Position numbers and translations under genes: made by a program
Shown: one piece after another, positions 10,441 through 18,095 of the stretch
Numbering within the stretch: the first letter of the stretch is position 1
How the letters are laid out: each line of letters opens with the position of its first letter
The notes under the pieces: model-generated
The model's input: only the letters and a program-made list of their open reading frames with translations
Databases searched by the model: none
What the model was told of the DNA's origin: nothing
DNA from: JAEZFI01 sp044508215
GTDB lineage: Bacteria > Actinomycetota > Acidimicrobiia > Acidimicrobiales > Microtrichaceae
NCBI GenBank assembly: GCA_044508215.1
Contig: JBIQID010000013.1
Span: 1-37,138 of the forward strand
Reading direction: 5' to 3'
Length of the DNA stretch: 37,138 bases

Positions 10441-11334
10441 ATGAGCCGGCGCGGAGGAGCGGCGGGGCCCGACGGGATCGCCGTCGTCGACAAGGAAGCA
10501 GGGTGGACGAGCCACGACGTGGTGGCGAAGGCCCGCGGCATCCTCGGCACGCGCAAGATCGGGCACTCGGGGACACTCGATCCCGACGCCACGGGCGTGC
10601 TCGTGCTCGGCGTCGGCCGGGCGACGCGGCTCCTGCGCTTCCTGCAGCTGCTCCCGAAGTCCTACGAGGCGGAGATCCGCTTCGGCGTGGAGACCAGCAC
10701 CCTCGACGCCTCCGGTGAGGTCACGGCCAGCCACGACATGTCGGGCCTCGACCCGGCGGCGGTGCCGGCTGCAGCGGCCGGGCTCACGGGCGACATCGAG
10801 CAGGTGCCCCCGATGGTGTCGGCGCTGAAGGTCGACGGCCGCCGGCTGCACGAGCTGGCGCGGGAGGGGATCGAGGTCGAGCGGAAGCCTCGGGCGGTGC
10901 ACGTCGCCCGGTTCGACGTCGAGCCCACCGGCGACCCGCTGCGCTGGCGGGCCGTCGTCGAGTGCTCGTCCGGCACGTACGTGCGCTCGCTCGCAGCCGA
11001 CCTCGGTCGGGCGCTGGGGGGTGGCGCCCACCTGGCCGACCTCCGTCGCACCGCGGTGGGGGAGTTCACGCTGACCGACGCGCACGCGCTCGAGTCGGTG
11101 GAGCTGATGCCCCTCGCCGAGGCGGCCCGCGGGTTCGCCACCGTCGAGGTCGACGACGAGGTCCGGGCCGCCGTCCTGGTGGGGGCGGTGCTGCCCGACG
11201 AGCGGTTGGGTGTGTCAGGCGAAGGTCCCTGGTTCGTCCTGGACGCCGCCGGTGAGCTCATCGCCGTGTACGAGCGGCGGTCGGCGGGCAGGGTCAAGCC
11301 GGCCGTCGTGCTCGCGGCCGCGAGCGATCGGTAG
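10441..11334 (+). CDS. truB: tRNA pseudouridine(55) synthase
   Basis: Makes pseudouridine 55 in the T loop of tRNAs. 297 residues from ATG 10441. N-terminal GIAVVDKEAGWTSHDVV, then the catalytic motif GHSGTLDPDATGVL with the nucleophile D47, the YEAEIRFGVET strand, VDGRRLHELAREG, and SGTYVRSLAADLG in the second half; a C-terminal PUA-like part (about 215-297) follows. The only AGGA candidates for a ribosome binding site lie in the right arm of the preceding palindrome, about 12 nt upstream. The stop codon TAG at 11332 is also the start of the probable -10 of ribF. Confidence 0.95.
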   Translation: MSRRGGAAGPDGIAVVDKEAGWTSHDVVAKARGILGTRKIGHSGTLDPDATGVLVLGVGRATRLLRFLQLLPKSYEAEIRFGVETSTLDASGEVTASHDMSGLDPAAVPAAAAGLTGDIEQVPPMVSALKVDGRRLHELAREGIEVERKPRAVHVARFDVEPTGDPLRWRAVVECSSGTYVRSLAADLGRALGGGAHLADLRRTAVGEFTLTDAHALESVELMPLAEAARGFATVEVDDEVRAAVLVGAVLPDERLGVSGEGPWFVLDAAGELIAVYERRSAGRVKPAVVLAAASDR

Positions 11335-11337
11335 GTT
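11332..11337 (+). promoter_or_regulatory. -10 hexamer TAGGTT for a possible leaderless ribF transcript
   Basis: TAGGTT overlaps the truB stop codon and ends 5 nt before the GTG start of ribF at 11343. There is no Shine-Dalgarno sequence in between. ribF could also simply be read from the truB transcript. Confidence 0.35.
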
Positions 11338-11342
11338 GTGGC

Positions 11343-12299
11343 GTGCGCGTCATCGAGGATCCCAGCGGGCCGATCCCGGGGGTCGAGCGCTCCGCCGTGA
11401 CCATCGGGGCCTACGACGGGGTGCACCTCGGCCACCGCACCGTGCTCGACGCCGTCTGCACCGAGGCCAAGCGCTTCGACGGAGCGTCGGCGGTGGTCAC
11501 CTTCGATCGGCACCCCGCGCAGGTCGTCCGTCCCGAGTCGGCGCCTCGCCTGCTCTGCGACCTGGAGCAGAAGCTCGAACTGCTCGACCACTCGGGCGTG
11601 GACCTCGCCGTGGTCCTGACCTTCGACGAGACACGCGCGGCCGAGTCGGCCGAGCACTTCGTGCGGTCCGTCCTGGTCGAGGCGCTGTCGGTCCGGTCGG
11701 TGATCGTGGGGGAGGACTTCCACTTCGGCCACCGGCGCCAGGGGAACGTGGCGCTGCTCACCGAGATGGGGGCCGAGCTCGGGTTCGAGGTGCTGGGCCA
11801 CCACCTGGTGGGCCCCGACGGCCGGGACGCCCGCGACGAGGAGCAGGTGTCGTCCACGGCCATCCGCCGTGCGCTCGTGGAGGGCCGCCTCGACGACGCC
11901 AACGCGATGCTGGGACGCGAGCACGAGATGCGGGGCCGGGTCGTGGAGGGCGATCGCCGCGGCCGGGAGATCGGCTTCCCGACGGCGAACGTGGCCGTGC
12001 CCGAGTGGATGCTGGTCCCTGCTGACGGGATCTACGCCGGCTGGATGGTGGAGCGCTCGGGGCGGCGCCGGACGATCCCGGCGGCCATCTACATCGGGCA
12101 CCGCCCCACGTTCTACGACGAGGGGGCGGCGACGGTGCTCGAGGTGCACGGCCTGGGCGACGTGGGCGACGTGTACGGCGAGGAGGTCGCGGTGCGGTTC
12201 TCCCACCGCATCCGAGGGGACCAGCGCTTCGACTCGGTCGACGAGCTCGCGGCCCAGCTCCGGGTCGACTGCGAGGACGCGAGGCAGCTGCTCGCCTGA
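11343..12299 (+). CDS. ribF: Bifunctional riboflavin kinase / FAD synthetase
   Basis: Converts riboflavin to FMN and then FAD. 318 residues from GTG 11343. The N-terminal nucleotidyltransferase domain has ITIGAYDGVHLGH-like residues (TIGAYDGVHLGHR, about 21-33) and VIVGEDFHFGHRRQGN near 120-135; SSTAIRRALVEG marks its end. The C-terminal flavokinase domain begins at GRVVEGDRRGREIGFPTANV (about 198-217), with the conserved GFPTAN. A final helix DELAAQLRVDCEDARQLL matches the family end. Its position between truB and rpsO is the standard one. Confidence 0.95.
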   Translation: MRVIEDPSGPIPGVERSAVTIGAYDGVHLGHRTVLDAVCTEAKRFDGASAVVTFDRHPAQVVRPESAPRLLCDLEQKLELLDHSGVDLAVVLTFDETRAAESAEHFVRSVLVEALSVRSVIVGEDFHFGHRRQGNVALLTEMGAELGFEVLGHHLVGPDGRDARDEEQVSSTAIRRALVEGRLDDANAMLGREHEMRGRVVEGDRRGREIGFPTANVAVPEWMLVPADGIYAGWMVERSGRRRTIPAAIYIGHRPTFYDEGAATVLEVHGLGDVGDVYGEEVAVRFSHRIRGDQRFDSVDELAAQLRVDCEDARQLLA

Positions 12300-12301
12300 C
12301 G

Positions 12302-12320
12302 GCCCGCGGCCCATGCGGGC
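12302..12320 (+). terminator. Weak hairpin after ribF
   Basis: GCCCGC (12302-12307) and GCGGGC (12315-12320) form a 6-bp stem with a 7-nt loop directly after the ribF stop. There is no T-run, so a terminator role is only plausible. Confidence 0.3.
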
Positions 12321-12342
12321 GCGGAATGCGCGTCCGGTGCGT

Positions 12343-12357
12343 CCGTACGCCGTACGG
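12343..12357. promoter_or_regulatory. Inverted repeat CCGTAC-GCC-GTACGG
   Basis: A perfect 6-bp inverted repeat with 3-nt spacer in the 167-bp gap before the hydrolase gene, about 110 nt upstream of its start. It has the size of a dimeric repressor site. No dedicated regulator gene is next to it. Confidence 0.35.
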
Positions 12358-12466
12358 TGGTGCGTCCCGTTCGGGAGCCGGTGCGGCCGTCGCCGCGCGA
12401 TCTCCCGGAAGCGGTCCAGAAACGGTGCTTCCTGCCGATCGGAGAGCACCACGGAAGGACACCCAT

Positions 12467-13600
12467 GTGCAGTCGAACCCGCCACCACCGCCCATGAGCC
12501 AGGTCGTCGACCCGATCCCGGGGCCGGTCCTCGACGAGCCGGCCGAGGACGCACGCTTCGCCGCCCCACGGCTGGCCCGGCACCAGATCCGTCTCCAGGA
12601 CGGGCACCTGGTGGGCGTGAGCGTCGCCGGTTCGGGCATCCCGCTCGTGGTCGTCCACGGATTCAGCGCCGAGGGCTTCCTCTACGCCCAGACCCTGTCG
12701 CGGCTCGTCCACATGGGCTTCAAGGTGATCGCGATCGACACCGCCGGCCACGGCAACACCCAGGGCCTCCCGGCGAGCGGCCAGAGCCTGACGGACTACA
12801 GCGAGCTGCTGGGCCGCATCATCGACGAGCTGGGCATCGAGCGCTGCATCCTCGCCGGGCACTCCATGGGGGGCCGGCTGGTCACGCAGCTGGCCGCGGA
12901 GCGCCCCGACCGCACGATCGCCGTGATCCTCATCGACGCGATCGTGGGGGACACCTGGGACAAGATGGTGTACCTCTTCCGCCTCTCGCCGCCGTTGCTG
13001 GCCGGTGTGGGGGTGGCGCTGCTGGTGGACACGATGCTCGTGCTGCCGCTCTTCCGCGACCCCAAGCAGGCCGGGAAGCTGCTGCGGCTGGTCGCCCCCA
13101 CCATCGCCGGGCACGTCGTGAGGCCGTGGCGGCTGCTGTCGCCCATGGTGTCGATCCTGCGCTCCCGCTCCAGCCGCTACGCGCTGAACGAGCTGGCCTC
13201 CCAGGGCGTCCCGCTGTTCGCGCTCCACGGCGACCACGACCTCGCCGTGCCGCTGCGGACCGCCCGCGAGGCCGTGGAGCGGTCCGAGGGCACCCTCGTG
13301 ACCATCCGCGACGGCGGCCACTCGTGGCTGCTCCGCGATCCGGAGACGCTGCCCGCCATCATCGAGCAGCTGCTCGACGGTCCGCTGGGCGACGCCTGCG
13401 AGCGTGCGCTGCGCAAGGCGGGGGTCAAGCGGACCCATCCGACCGAGGCGGACGTCGACCGCGCCTGCTACCAGCGGCGGGCACGGGTGTTCACGCTGAC
13501 CCCCGCCGGTGACGAGGCGGTCGTGCGAGGCCGCCACCGTCGTCCCCGGTTCCGCTGGGTGATCGACGAGGCCGCCGACCTCGAACGCCGCGAGGGATAG
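12467..13600 (+). CDS. Alpha/beta hydrolase fold protein, substrate unknown
   Basis: 377 residues from GTG 12467, which has GGAAGG (12453-12458) 8 nt upstream; an in-frame ATG at 12494 is an alternative, and starts further upstream give a non-homologous Arg-rich extension. The fold is shown by VVVHGFSAEG (62-70), the nucleophile elbow GHSMGG with S133, the acid region LHGDHDLAVP (D258 likely) and the catalytic histidine H285 in DGGHSWLL. A cap-like hydrophobic helical part lies at about 165-235. A Pro-rich N-terminal stretch precedes the fold, and about 75 basic residues follow the histidine, longer than in a minimal hydrolase. Esterase, lipase or epoxide-type activity cannot be told apart from sequence. 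Confidence 0.85.
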   Translation: MQSNPPPPPMSQVVDPIPGPVLDEPAEDARFAAPRLARHQIRLQDGHLVGVSVAGSGIPLVVVHGFSAEGFLYAQTLSRLVHMGFKVIAIDTAGHGNTQGLPASGQSLTDYSELLGRIIDELGIERCILAGHSMGGRLVTQLAAERPDRTIAVILIDAIVGDTWDKMVYLFRLSPPLLAGVGVALLVDTMLVLPLFRDPKQAGKLLRLVAPTIAGHVVRPWRLLSPMVSILRSRSSRYALNELASQGVPLFALHGDHDLAVPLRTAREAVERSEGTLVTIRDGGHSWLLRDPETLPAIIEQLLDGPLGDACERALRKAGVKRTHPTEADVDRACYQRRARVFTLTPAGDEAVVRGRHRRPRFRWVIDEAADLERREG

Positions 13601-13632
13601 GCCCGGGCCGTCCGAGGCCTCCCGGCGCCGGC

Positions 13633-13662
13633 TTCGCGGAGCCAGTGGGCCGCTGCTACGGT
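13633..13662 (+). promoter_or_regulatory. Probable rpsO promoter
   Basis: TTCGCG (13633-13638) and TACGGT (13657-13662) are separated by 18 bp, a reasonable -35/-10 pair. A start near 13669 would leave about 68 nt of leader, room for S15 autoregulation, which is known in several bacteria but not shown here. Confidence 0.4.
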
Positions 13663-13736
13663 TGGCGCCTCATCTGCGTCGGCCCGTCGCCATGTCGGGC
13701 TGAGGCCGGGTCCGAAACCCACAGGAGCTCCCCACC

Positions 13737-14015
13737 ATGTCGAGGCCACCTGCCAACCTGTCGCCCAAGGCCGACACGATCGCCAAGCACCGCACCCACG
13801 AGAGCGACACCGGTTCGCCCGAGGTGCAGATCGCGCTGCTCACGGACCGCATCGTGCACCTCACGGAGCACCTGAAGACCCACAAGAAGGACCACCACTC
13901 GCGGCGTGGCCTCCTGATGCTCGTCGGCAAGCGCCGTCGCCTGCTCGACTACCTGCGCGACAACGACATCGAGCGCTACCGCGCCCTCATCGCCGAGCTC
14001 GGGCTTCGTCGGTAG
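13737..14015 (+). CDS. rpsO: 30S ribosomal protein S15
   Basis: Primary 16S rRNA-binding protein of the central domain of the small subunit. 92 residues from ATG 13737, with AGGAG (13723-13727) 9 nt upstream. Family signature: HESDTGSPEVQIALLTDRI, LTEHLKTHKKDHHSRRGLLMLVGKRRRLLDYL and the end RYRALIAELGLRR. Family length is 88-90; the N-terminus has a few extra residues (MSRPPANLSPKAD). Located before pnp, as in most bacteria. Confidence 0.97.
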   Translation: MSRPPANLSPKADTIAKHRTHESDTGSPEVQIALLTDRIVHLTEHLKTHKKDHHSRRGLLMLVGKRRRLLDYLRDNDIERYRALIAELGLRR

Positions 14016-14047
14016 TCCTCATCTGGCCGCTCCGCCTCAGCGCGCGG

Positions 14048-14072
14048 GGTGCCCCGTTCGAGGGGCGGCACC
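14048..14072 (+). terminator. Hairpin after rpsO
   Basis: GGTGCC (14048-14053) pairs with GGCACC (14067-14072), and the inner CC/GG pairs around GTTCGA, giving a GC-rich hairpin 33 nt after the rpsO stop. No T-run follows. It could be a terminator or a processing site between rpsO and pnp. Confidence 0.4.
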
Positions 14073-14075
14073 GGC

Positions 14076-14081
14076 TAGGCT
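14076..14081 (+). promoter_or_regulatory. Possible pnp -10 (TAGGCT)
   Basis: TAGGCT lies right after the rpsO hairpin and would give a pnp leader of about 200 nt. No convincing -35 is seen. Confidence 0.3.
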
Positions 14082-14141
14082 GACCCGCGGCGTGAACGTC
14101 ACGCCTGGCGCCGCGGAAGGCCCGCGGCACCCACAGTGTGG

Positions 14142-14238
14142 CAACCGGTCGGTTGTCAGTCGCCGGTCTCCGAGCGGCCCCCCGCCCAGCGAACCACGGA
14201 GGCAGTGCCTCTCGGAGGTCGACAACTGGGAATCGACC
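14142..14238 (+). promoter_or_regulatory. pnp 5' leader with two inverted repeats
   Basis: CAACCG (14142-14147) and CGGTTG (14150-14155) form a tight palindrome with a 2-nt spacer, better suited to a protein site in DNA than an RNA hairpin. GGTCGA (14217-14222) and TCGACC (14233-14238) form a 6-bp hairpin with a 10-nt loop. PNPase mRNA leaders are autoregulated through stem-loops in enterobacteria; a similar role here is only a guess. Confidence 0.35.
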
Positions 14239-14291
14239 AGATGTCGCACCCAACAGCGCACGGCATCGAGCCGGCGCGAGGAGAGTGCACA

Positions 14292-16730
14292 ATGGGCGAC
14301 GCAATCAGCGTCTCCGGTGTCGTCGGTGGCGACGACACCAAGATCATGTCCTTCGAGACCGGCAAGCTGGCCGGCCTCGCCGACGGGGCCGTGCTCGCCG
14401 GTCTGGGTGACACCCGGATCCTGGTGACGGCCACGGCGTCGAAGAGCGTTCGGGAGGGCATCGACTTCTTCCCGCTCACGATCGACGTCGAGGAGCGGTC
14501 GTACGCAGCGGGGAAGATCCCCGGCTCGTTCTTCCGCCGTGAGGGCCGCGCGAGCGACAAGGCGATCCTCGTCGACCGCCTCATCGACCGGCCGCTCCGC
14601 CCGAGCTTCCCGAGCGACTTCCGCAACGAGGTCCACATCGTCGGCACCGTGATGGGCGCCGACCAGGAGAACCCCTACGACGTCCTCGCCATCAACGCCG
14701 CCTCCGCGGCGCTGAGCATCTCGGGCATCCCCTTCGAGGGCCCGATCGGTGCGGTGCGCCTGGCGTACACGATCGACGGCGAGTGGGCACCGCACCCCAC
14801 CTACGCCGAGAGCAGCGTGTCCAGCTTCGAGATCGTCGTGGCCGGCCGTGAGCTGCCCGACGGCGACGTGGCGATCATGATGGTCGAGGCCGGCGGCACC
14901 GAGGCGAGCTGGGAGAACTACTCCGAGGGTGCGCCGAAGGTCGACGAGGGCGCTCTCGCAGCAGGGCTCGAGGCCTCCAAGCAGTGGATCAAGGAAGCGG
15001 TCGCCCTCCAGCGGAACCTGGTCGCCCGGGTGCTCGTCGAGCAGGGCCCGATCGTGCCCGTGACCTACGAGCCGCAGATCGACTACACGCCCGAGATCCT
15101 CGAGGCCACGAAGGCGGCGGCCGCCGCCCAGCTCGAGCAGATCGAGCAGATCAGCGACAAGGCCGAGCGGACCTCCGCCGAGAGCGCGCTCCGCGACCAG
15201 GTGCTCGAGTCGCTGGCCGAGAAGTTCGAGGCCGCCGACGCCGCCAAGCAGATCAAGGCCGCGTTCAAGTCGATCACCAAGGAGATCGTCCGGCGCCGCA
15301 TCGTGAACGAGGGTGCCCGCATCGACGGCCGTGGCCCGGCCGACCTGCGCCCGATCTCGTCGCAGGTGGGGCTGATGCCCACTGCTCACGGCACCGGGCT
15401 GTTCCAGCGTGGCGAGACCCAGGTCCTCAACTTCACCACCCTCGGCATGAAGCGCATGGACCAGATGATCGACGGCATCGATCCGCAGACGTCCAAGCGG
15501 TACATGCACCACTACAACTTCCCGCCGTTCTCCACCGGGGAGACCGGGTTCATGCGGGGCCCGAAGCGCCGTGAGATCGGCCACGGGGCGCTCGCCGAGC
15601 GTGCGCTCCTGTCGGTCGTGCCGTCGATCGAGGAGTTCCCCTACACGATCCGCACGGTGTCCGAGGTGCTCAGCTCGAACGGCTCGACGTCGATGGCGTC
15701 GGTGTGCGGCTCGAGCCTCTCGCTCATGGACGCCGGCGTGCCGATCAAGGCGCCCGTCGCCGGCATCGCCATGGGCCTCGTGTACGCCGAGGGCAAGTAC
15801 ACGACCCTCACCGACATCCTCGGGGCCGAGGACGCGTTCGGCGACATGGACTTCAAGGTCGCCGGCACCGCCGACTTCGTGACGGCGCTCCAGCTCGACA
15901 CGAAGATCGACGGCATCCCGGCCGACGTGCTGTCCTCCGCGCTCGAGCAGGCGAAGGTGGCCCGCCTCCAGATCCTCGACGTCATGTCGCAGGCGATCTC
16001 GGAGCCGCGCTCCGACGTGGCTGCCTCCGCGCCGAAGATCGTGAGCTTCGAGATCCCCGCCGACAAGATCGGCGAGGTCATCGGCCCGAAGGGCAAGGTC
16101 ATCAACGCCATCCAGGGCGAGACCGGCGCCGACATCTCCGTCGACGACGACGGCATGGTCGGCATCGTGGCGATCGCCGCGGTCGACCGTGCAGCGGTGG
16201 AGGAGGCCGAGCGCCAGATCCGCCTGATCCTCAACCCGCCCACCGCCGAGATGGGCGCCACCTACACCGGGAAGGTCGTGAACATCACCAAGTTCGGTGC
16301 GTTCGTGAACATCCTCCCCGGGCGTGACGGGCTGGTCCACATCTCCAAGCTGGGTGGCGGCAAGCGGATCGACAGCGTCGAGTCGGTGCTGTCGCTCGGC
16401 GACGAGATCGAGGTCCGCGTCGACGACATCGACCCGAACGGCAAGATCTCGCTGTCCCCGACCTCCGCGGTCGAGGCGACGGGCGGTGACGACCCAAAAG
16501 CGAGTGACGCCGACGGCTCCGCCGAGGCACCCGCCCGCAGCGACGCCGGCTCGAGCGACGCCGGCCGCTCAGGCGACGACGCCGACGACGGTGCGCTGAA
16601 GGTGGACTTCGGGAGCCACTACGACGCGATGATCGCCGAGGAGCAGGGCGACCTGGGCCCGGCCGCCGCCGGCTTCGGTGGCCGCGGCAACGGCGACCGT
16701 CGACGTCGCGGGGGTCAGCGGCGCCGCTGA
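14292..16730 (+). CDS. pnp: Polyribonucleotide nucleotidyltransferase (PNPase)
   Basis: Phosphorolytic 3'-5' exoribonuclease. 812 residues from ATG 14292, with GAGGAGAG (14278-14285) 6 nt upstream; an in-frame ATG at 14241 would add residues not seen in the family. First RNase PH domain with FFPLTIDVEERSYAAGKIPG and FFRREGR (80-86), an alpha-helical linker, second RNase PH domain with the catalytic GDMDFKVAG (517-525, D518 and D520 region), KH domain (about 583-645, IGEVIGPKGKVINAI) and S1 domain (about 655-723). About 85 extra residues follow: a Ser/Asp/Ala-rich segment and a basic GFGGRGNGDRRRRGGQRRR end. The M16 peptidase gene follows 7 nt later, as in mycobacteria. Confidence 0.96.
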   Translation: MGDAISVSGVVGGDDTKIMSFETGKLAGLADGAVLAGLGDTRILVTATASKSVREGIDFFPLTIDVEERSYAAGKIPGSFFRREGRASDKAILVDRLIDRPLRPSFPSDFRNEVHIVGTVMGADQENPYDVLAINAASAALSISGIPFEGPIGAVRLAYTIDGEWAPHPTYAESSVSSFEIVVAGRELPDGDVAIMMVEAGGTEASWENYSEGAPKVDEGALAAGLEASKQWIKEAVALQRNLVARVLVEQGPIVPVTYEPQIDYTPEILEATKAAAAAQLEQIEQISDKAERTSAESALRDQVLESLAEKFEAADAAKQIKAAFKSITKEIVRRRIVNEGARIDGRGPADLRPISSQVGLMPTAHGTGLFQRGETQVLNFTTLGMKRMDQMIDGIDPQTSKRYMHHYNFPPFSTGETGFMRGPKRREIGHGALAERALLSVVPSIEEFPYTIRTVSEVLSSNGSTSMASVCGSSLSLMDAGVPIKAPVAGIAMGLVYAEGKYTTLTDILGAEDAFGDMDFKVAGTADFVTALQLDTKIDGIPADVLSSALEQAKVARLQILDVMSQAISEPRSDVAASAPKIVSFEIPADKIGEVIGPKGKVINAIQGETGADISVDDDGMVGIVAIAAVDRAAVEEAERQIRLILNPPTAEMGATYTGKVVNITKFGAFVNILPGRDGLVHISKLGGGKRIDSVESVLSLGDEIEVRVDDIDPNGKISLSPTSAVEATGGDDPKASDADGSAEAPARSDAGSSDAGRSGDDADDGALKVDFGSHYDAMIAEEQGDLGPAAAGFGGRGNGDRRRRGGQRRR

Positions 16731-16737
16731 GCGGATC

Positions 16738-18018
16738 GTGACCACCACACCAGCGCGGTCGCGCGCCCACCGCCTCGACGCGGTGGACGACGCGGTCCGT
16801 CGCAGCACGCTCCAGTCGGGGGTCAGGGTCGTCAGCGACCCTGACCCCCGCAGCGCGTCCGCGTCGATCGGCGTCTACGTCGGGGTGGGAAGCCGTGACG
16901 AGCTGCCCGAGTCGGCCGGTGCGTGCCACTTCCTCGAGCACCTGCTCTTCAAGGGGACGCACCTCCACAGCGCCCACGAGATCAACACCGCCGTCGACGC
17001 GGTCGGCGGCGACCTGAACGCCTACACCTCGCGCGAGGCGACAGCGTTCTTCATCCGGGTGCCCGCGGACGCGCAGACGGAGGCCGCCTCGCTGCTCTGC
17101 GAGCTGGTGGCCCAGCCAGCGCTGCGGGCCGACGACGTGGAGACCGAGCGCGAGGTCATCCTCGAGGAGCTGTCGGCCGTGCTCGACACCCCCGACGAGC
17201 TCGTGTCGGCCGGACTCTGCGAGGCGGTGTTCCCCGACCACGGCCTCGGCTGGGAGATCGTCGGCAACGAGGCGTCGCTCGAGGCGATGACGGCAGCCCG
17301 TCTCGGCGAGCACCACCGGCGCCACTACGGAGGGCCTGACGTGGTCGTGGCGGCCGTCGGCGACGTGGACCACGACGAGCTCGTTGGGATCGTGTCCCGA
17401 GGCCTGCCGGCCGACGGAGAGGTGCCGACGCGCTCGGCCCCTCCGGACCGCCTGGTCGAGCGCAGCGTGTGGGAGCGCGACATCGAGCAGGTGCACCTCG
17501 GCATCGGTTGGCGCGGCCTGTGGCACGACCACCCCGACCGGTACGCCCTCGCCGTGCTGCTCCACGCCCTGGGCGACGGACCGTCGTCCCGCCTCTACCG
17601 GCGGATCCGCGACGAGCGCGGGCTCGCCTACTCGGTGTTCACCAGCCAGGCCACCTTCGCCGACACCGGCATGGTGACGGTGTCGTGCAGCACCTCGCCC
17701 GAGCACCTCGACGAATGTCGCACGATCGTCGACGAGGAGATCGCGGCGATCGCCAGCGACGGGCTCTCGACCGAGGAGCTACGGGTGGCGATCGGCTACC
17801 TCACCGGCTCGATGGTGCTGGCGTTCGACGATCCGAGCACCCGCCTCGCCCGCCTCGGGATGGGGGAGCTGGTGCGGGGTGGCGTGATCCGGCCGAGCGT
17901 CAGCCTCGCCGGCTACGAGTCGGTGACCGCCGACGACGTCATCCGCGTGGCGCGAGAGGTGCTCGGCGGCCCCAGGGCCGTCGCAGCCGTGGGCCCGCTC
18001 ACCGCCGCCGACCTCTGA
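16738..18018 (+). CDS. M16 family zinc metallopeptidase
   Basis: 426 residues from GTG 16738, 7 nt after pnp; an earlier in-frame GTG at 16678 would overlap pnp by 53 nt and is less likely. The inverted zinc motif HFLEH is at 64-68 and the third ligand is expected at E144 (VILEELSAV), 76 residues after H68, as usual in M16. The second, inactive-type M16 domain follows, with HLGIGWRGLWHDHPDRYAL and the R/Y motif SSRLYRRIRDERGLAYSV. The pairing pnp-M16 peptidase is conserved in actinobacteria (pepR in Mycobacterium). Natural substrate unknown. No signal peptide, so cytoplasmic. Confidence 0.92.
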   Translation: MTTTPARSRAHRLDAVDDAVRRSTLQSGVRVVSDPDPRSASASIGVYVGVGSRDELPESAGACHFLEHLLFKGTHLHSAHEINTAVDAVGGDLNAYTSREATAFFIRVPADAQTEAASLLCELVAQPALRADDVETEREVILEELSAVLDTPDELVSAGLCEAVFPDHGLGWEIVGNEASLEAMTAARLGEHHRRHYGGPDVVVAAVGDVDHDELVGIVSRGLPADGEVPTRSAPPDRLVERSVWERDIEQVHLGIGWRGLWHDHPDRYALAVLLHALGDGPSSRLYRRIRDERGLAYSVFTSQATFADTGMVTVSCSTSPEHLDECRTIVDEEIAAIASDGLSTEELRVAIGYLTGSMVLAFDDPSTRLARLGMGELVRGGVIRPSVSLAGYESVTADDVIRVAREVLGGPRAVAAVGPLTAADL

Positions 18019-18041
18019 TCACGCCGTCCGGCGCCTCATCA

Positions 18042-18095
18042 CGGTTTTGTCCTGCGCCATGCGACAGGATCGTCGCATGGCGCAGGACGAAACCG
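18042..18095. repeat. 48-bp palindromic element, copy 2, within a 24-bp hairpin over a start codon
   Basis: Bases 18042-18065 pair with 18072-18095: 23 Watson-Crick pairs plus one G-T/G-U pair, with the 6-nt loop AGGATC. The core 18045-18092 lines up with copy 1 (10386-10433) over 48 bases with no gaps: the outer 12-mers and inner TGCGAC/GTCGCA arms are kept, while the three bases between stems differ but here are complementary (CCA with TGG). ATG 18077 of the crotonase gene is in the right arm and its AGGA is in the loop. Confidence 0.85.
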
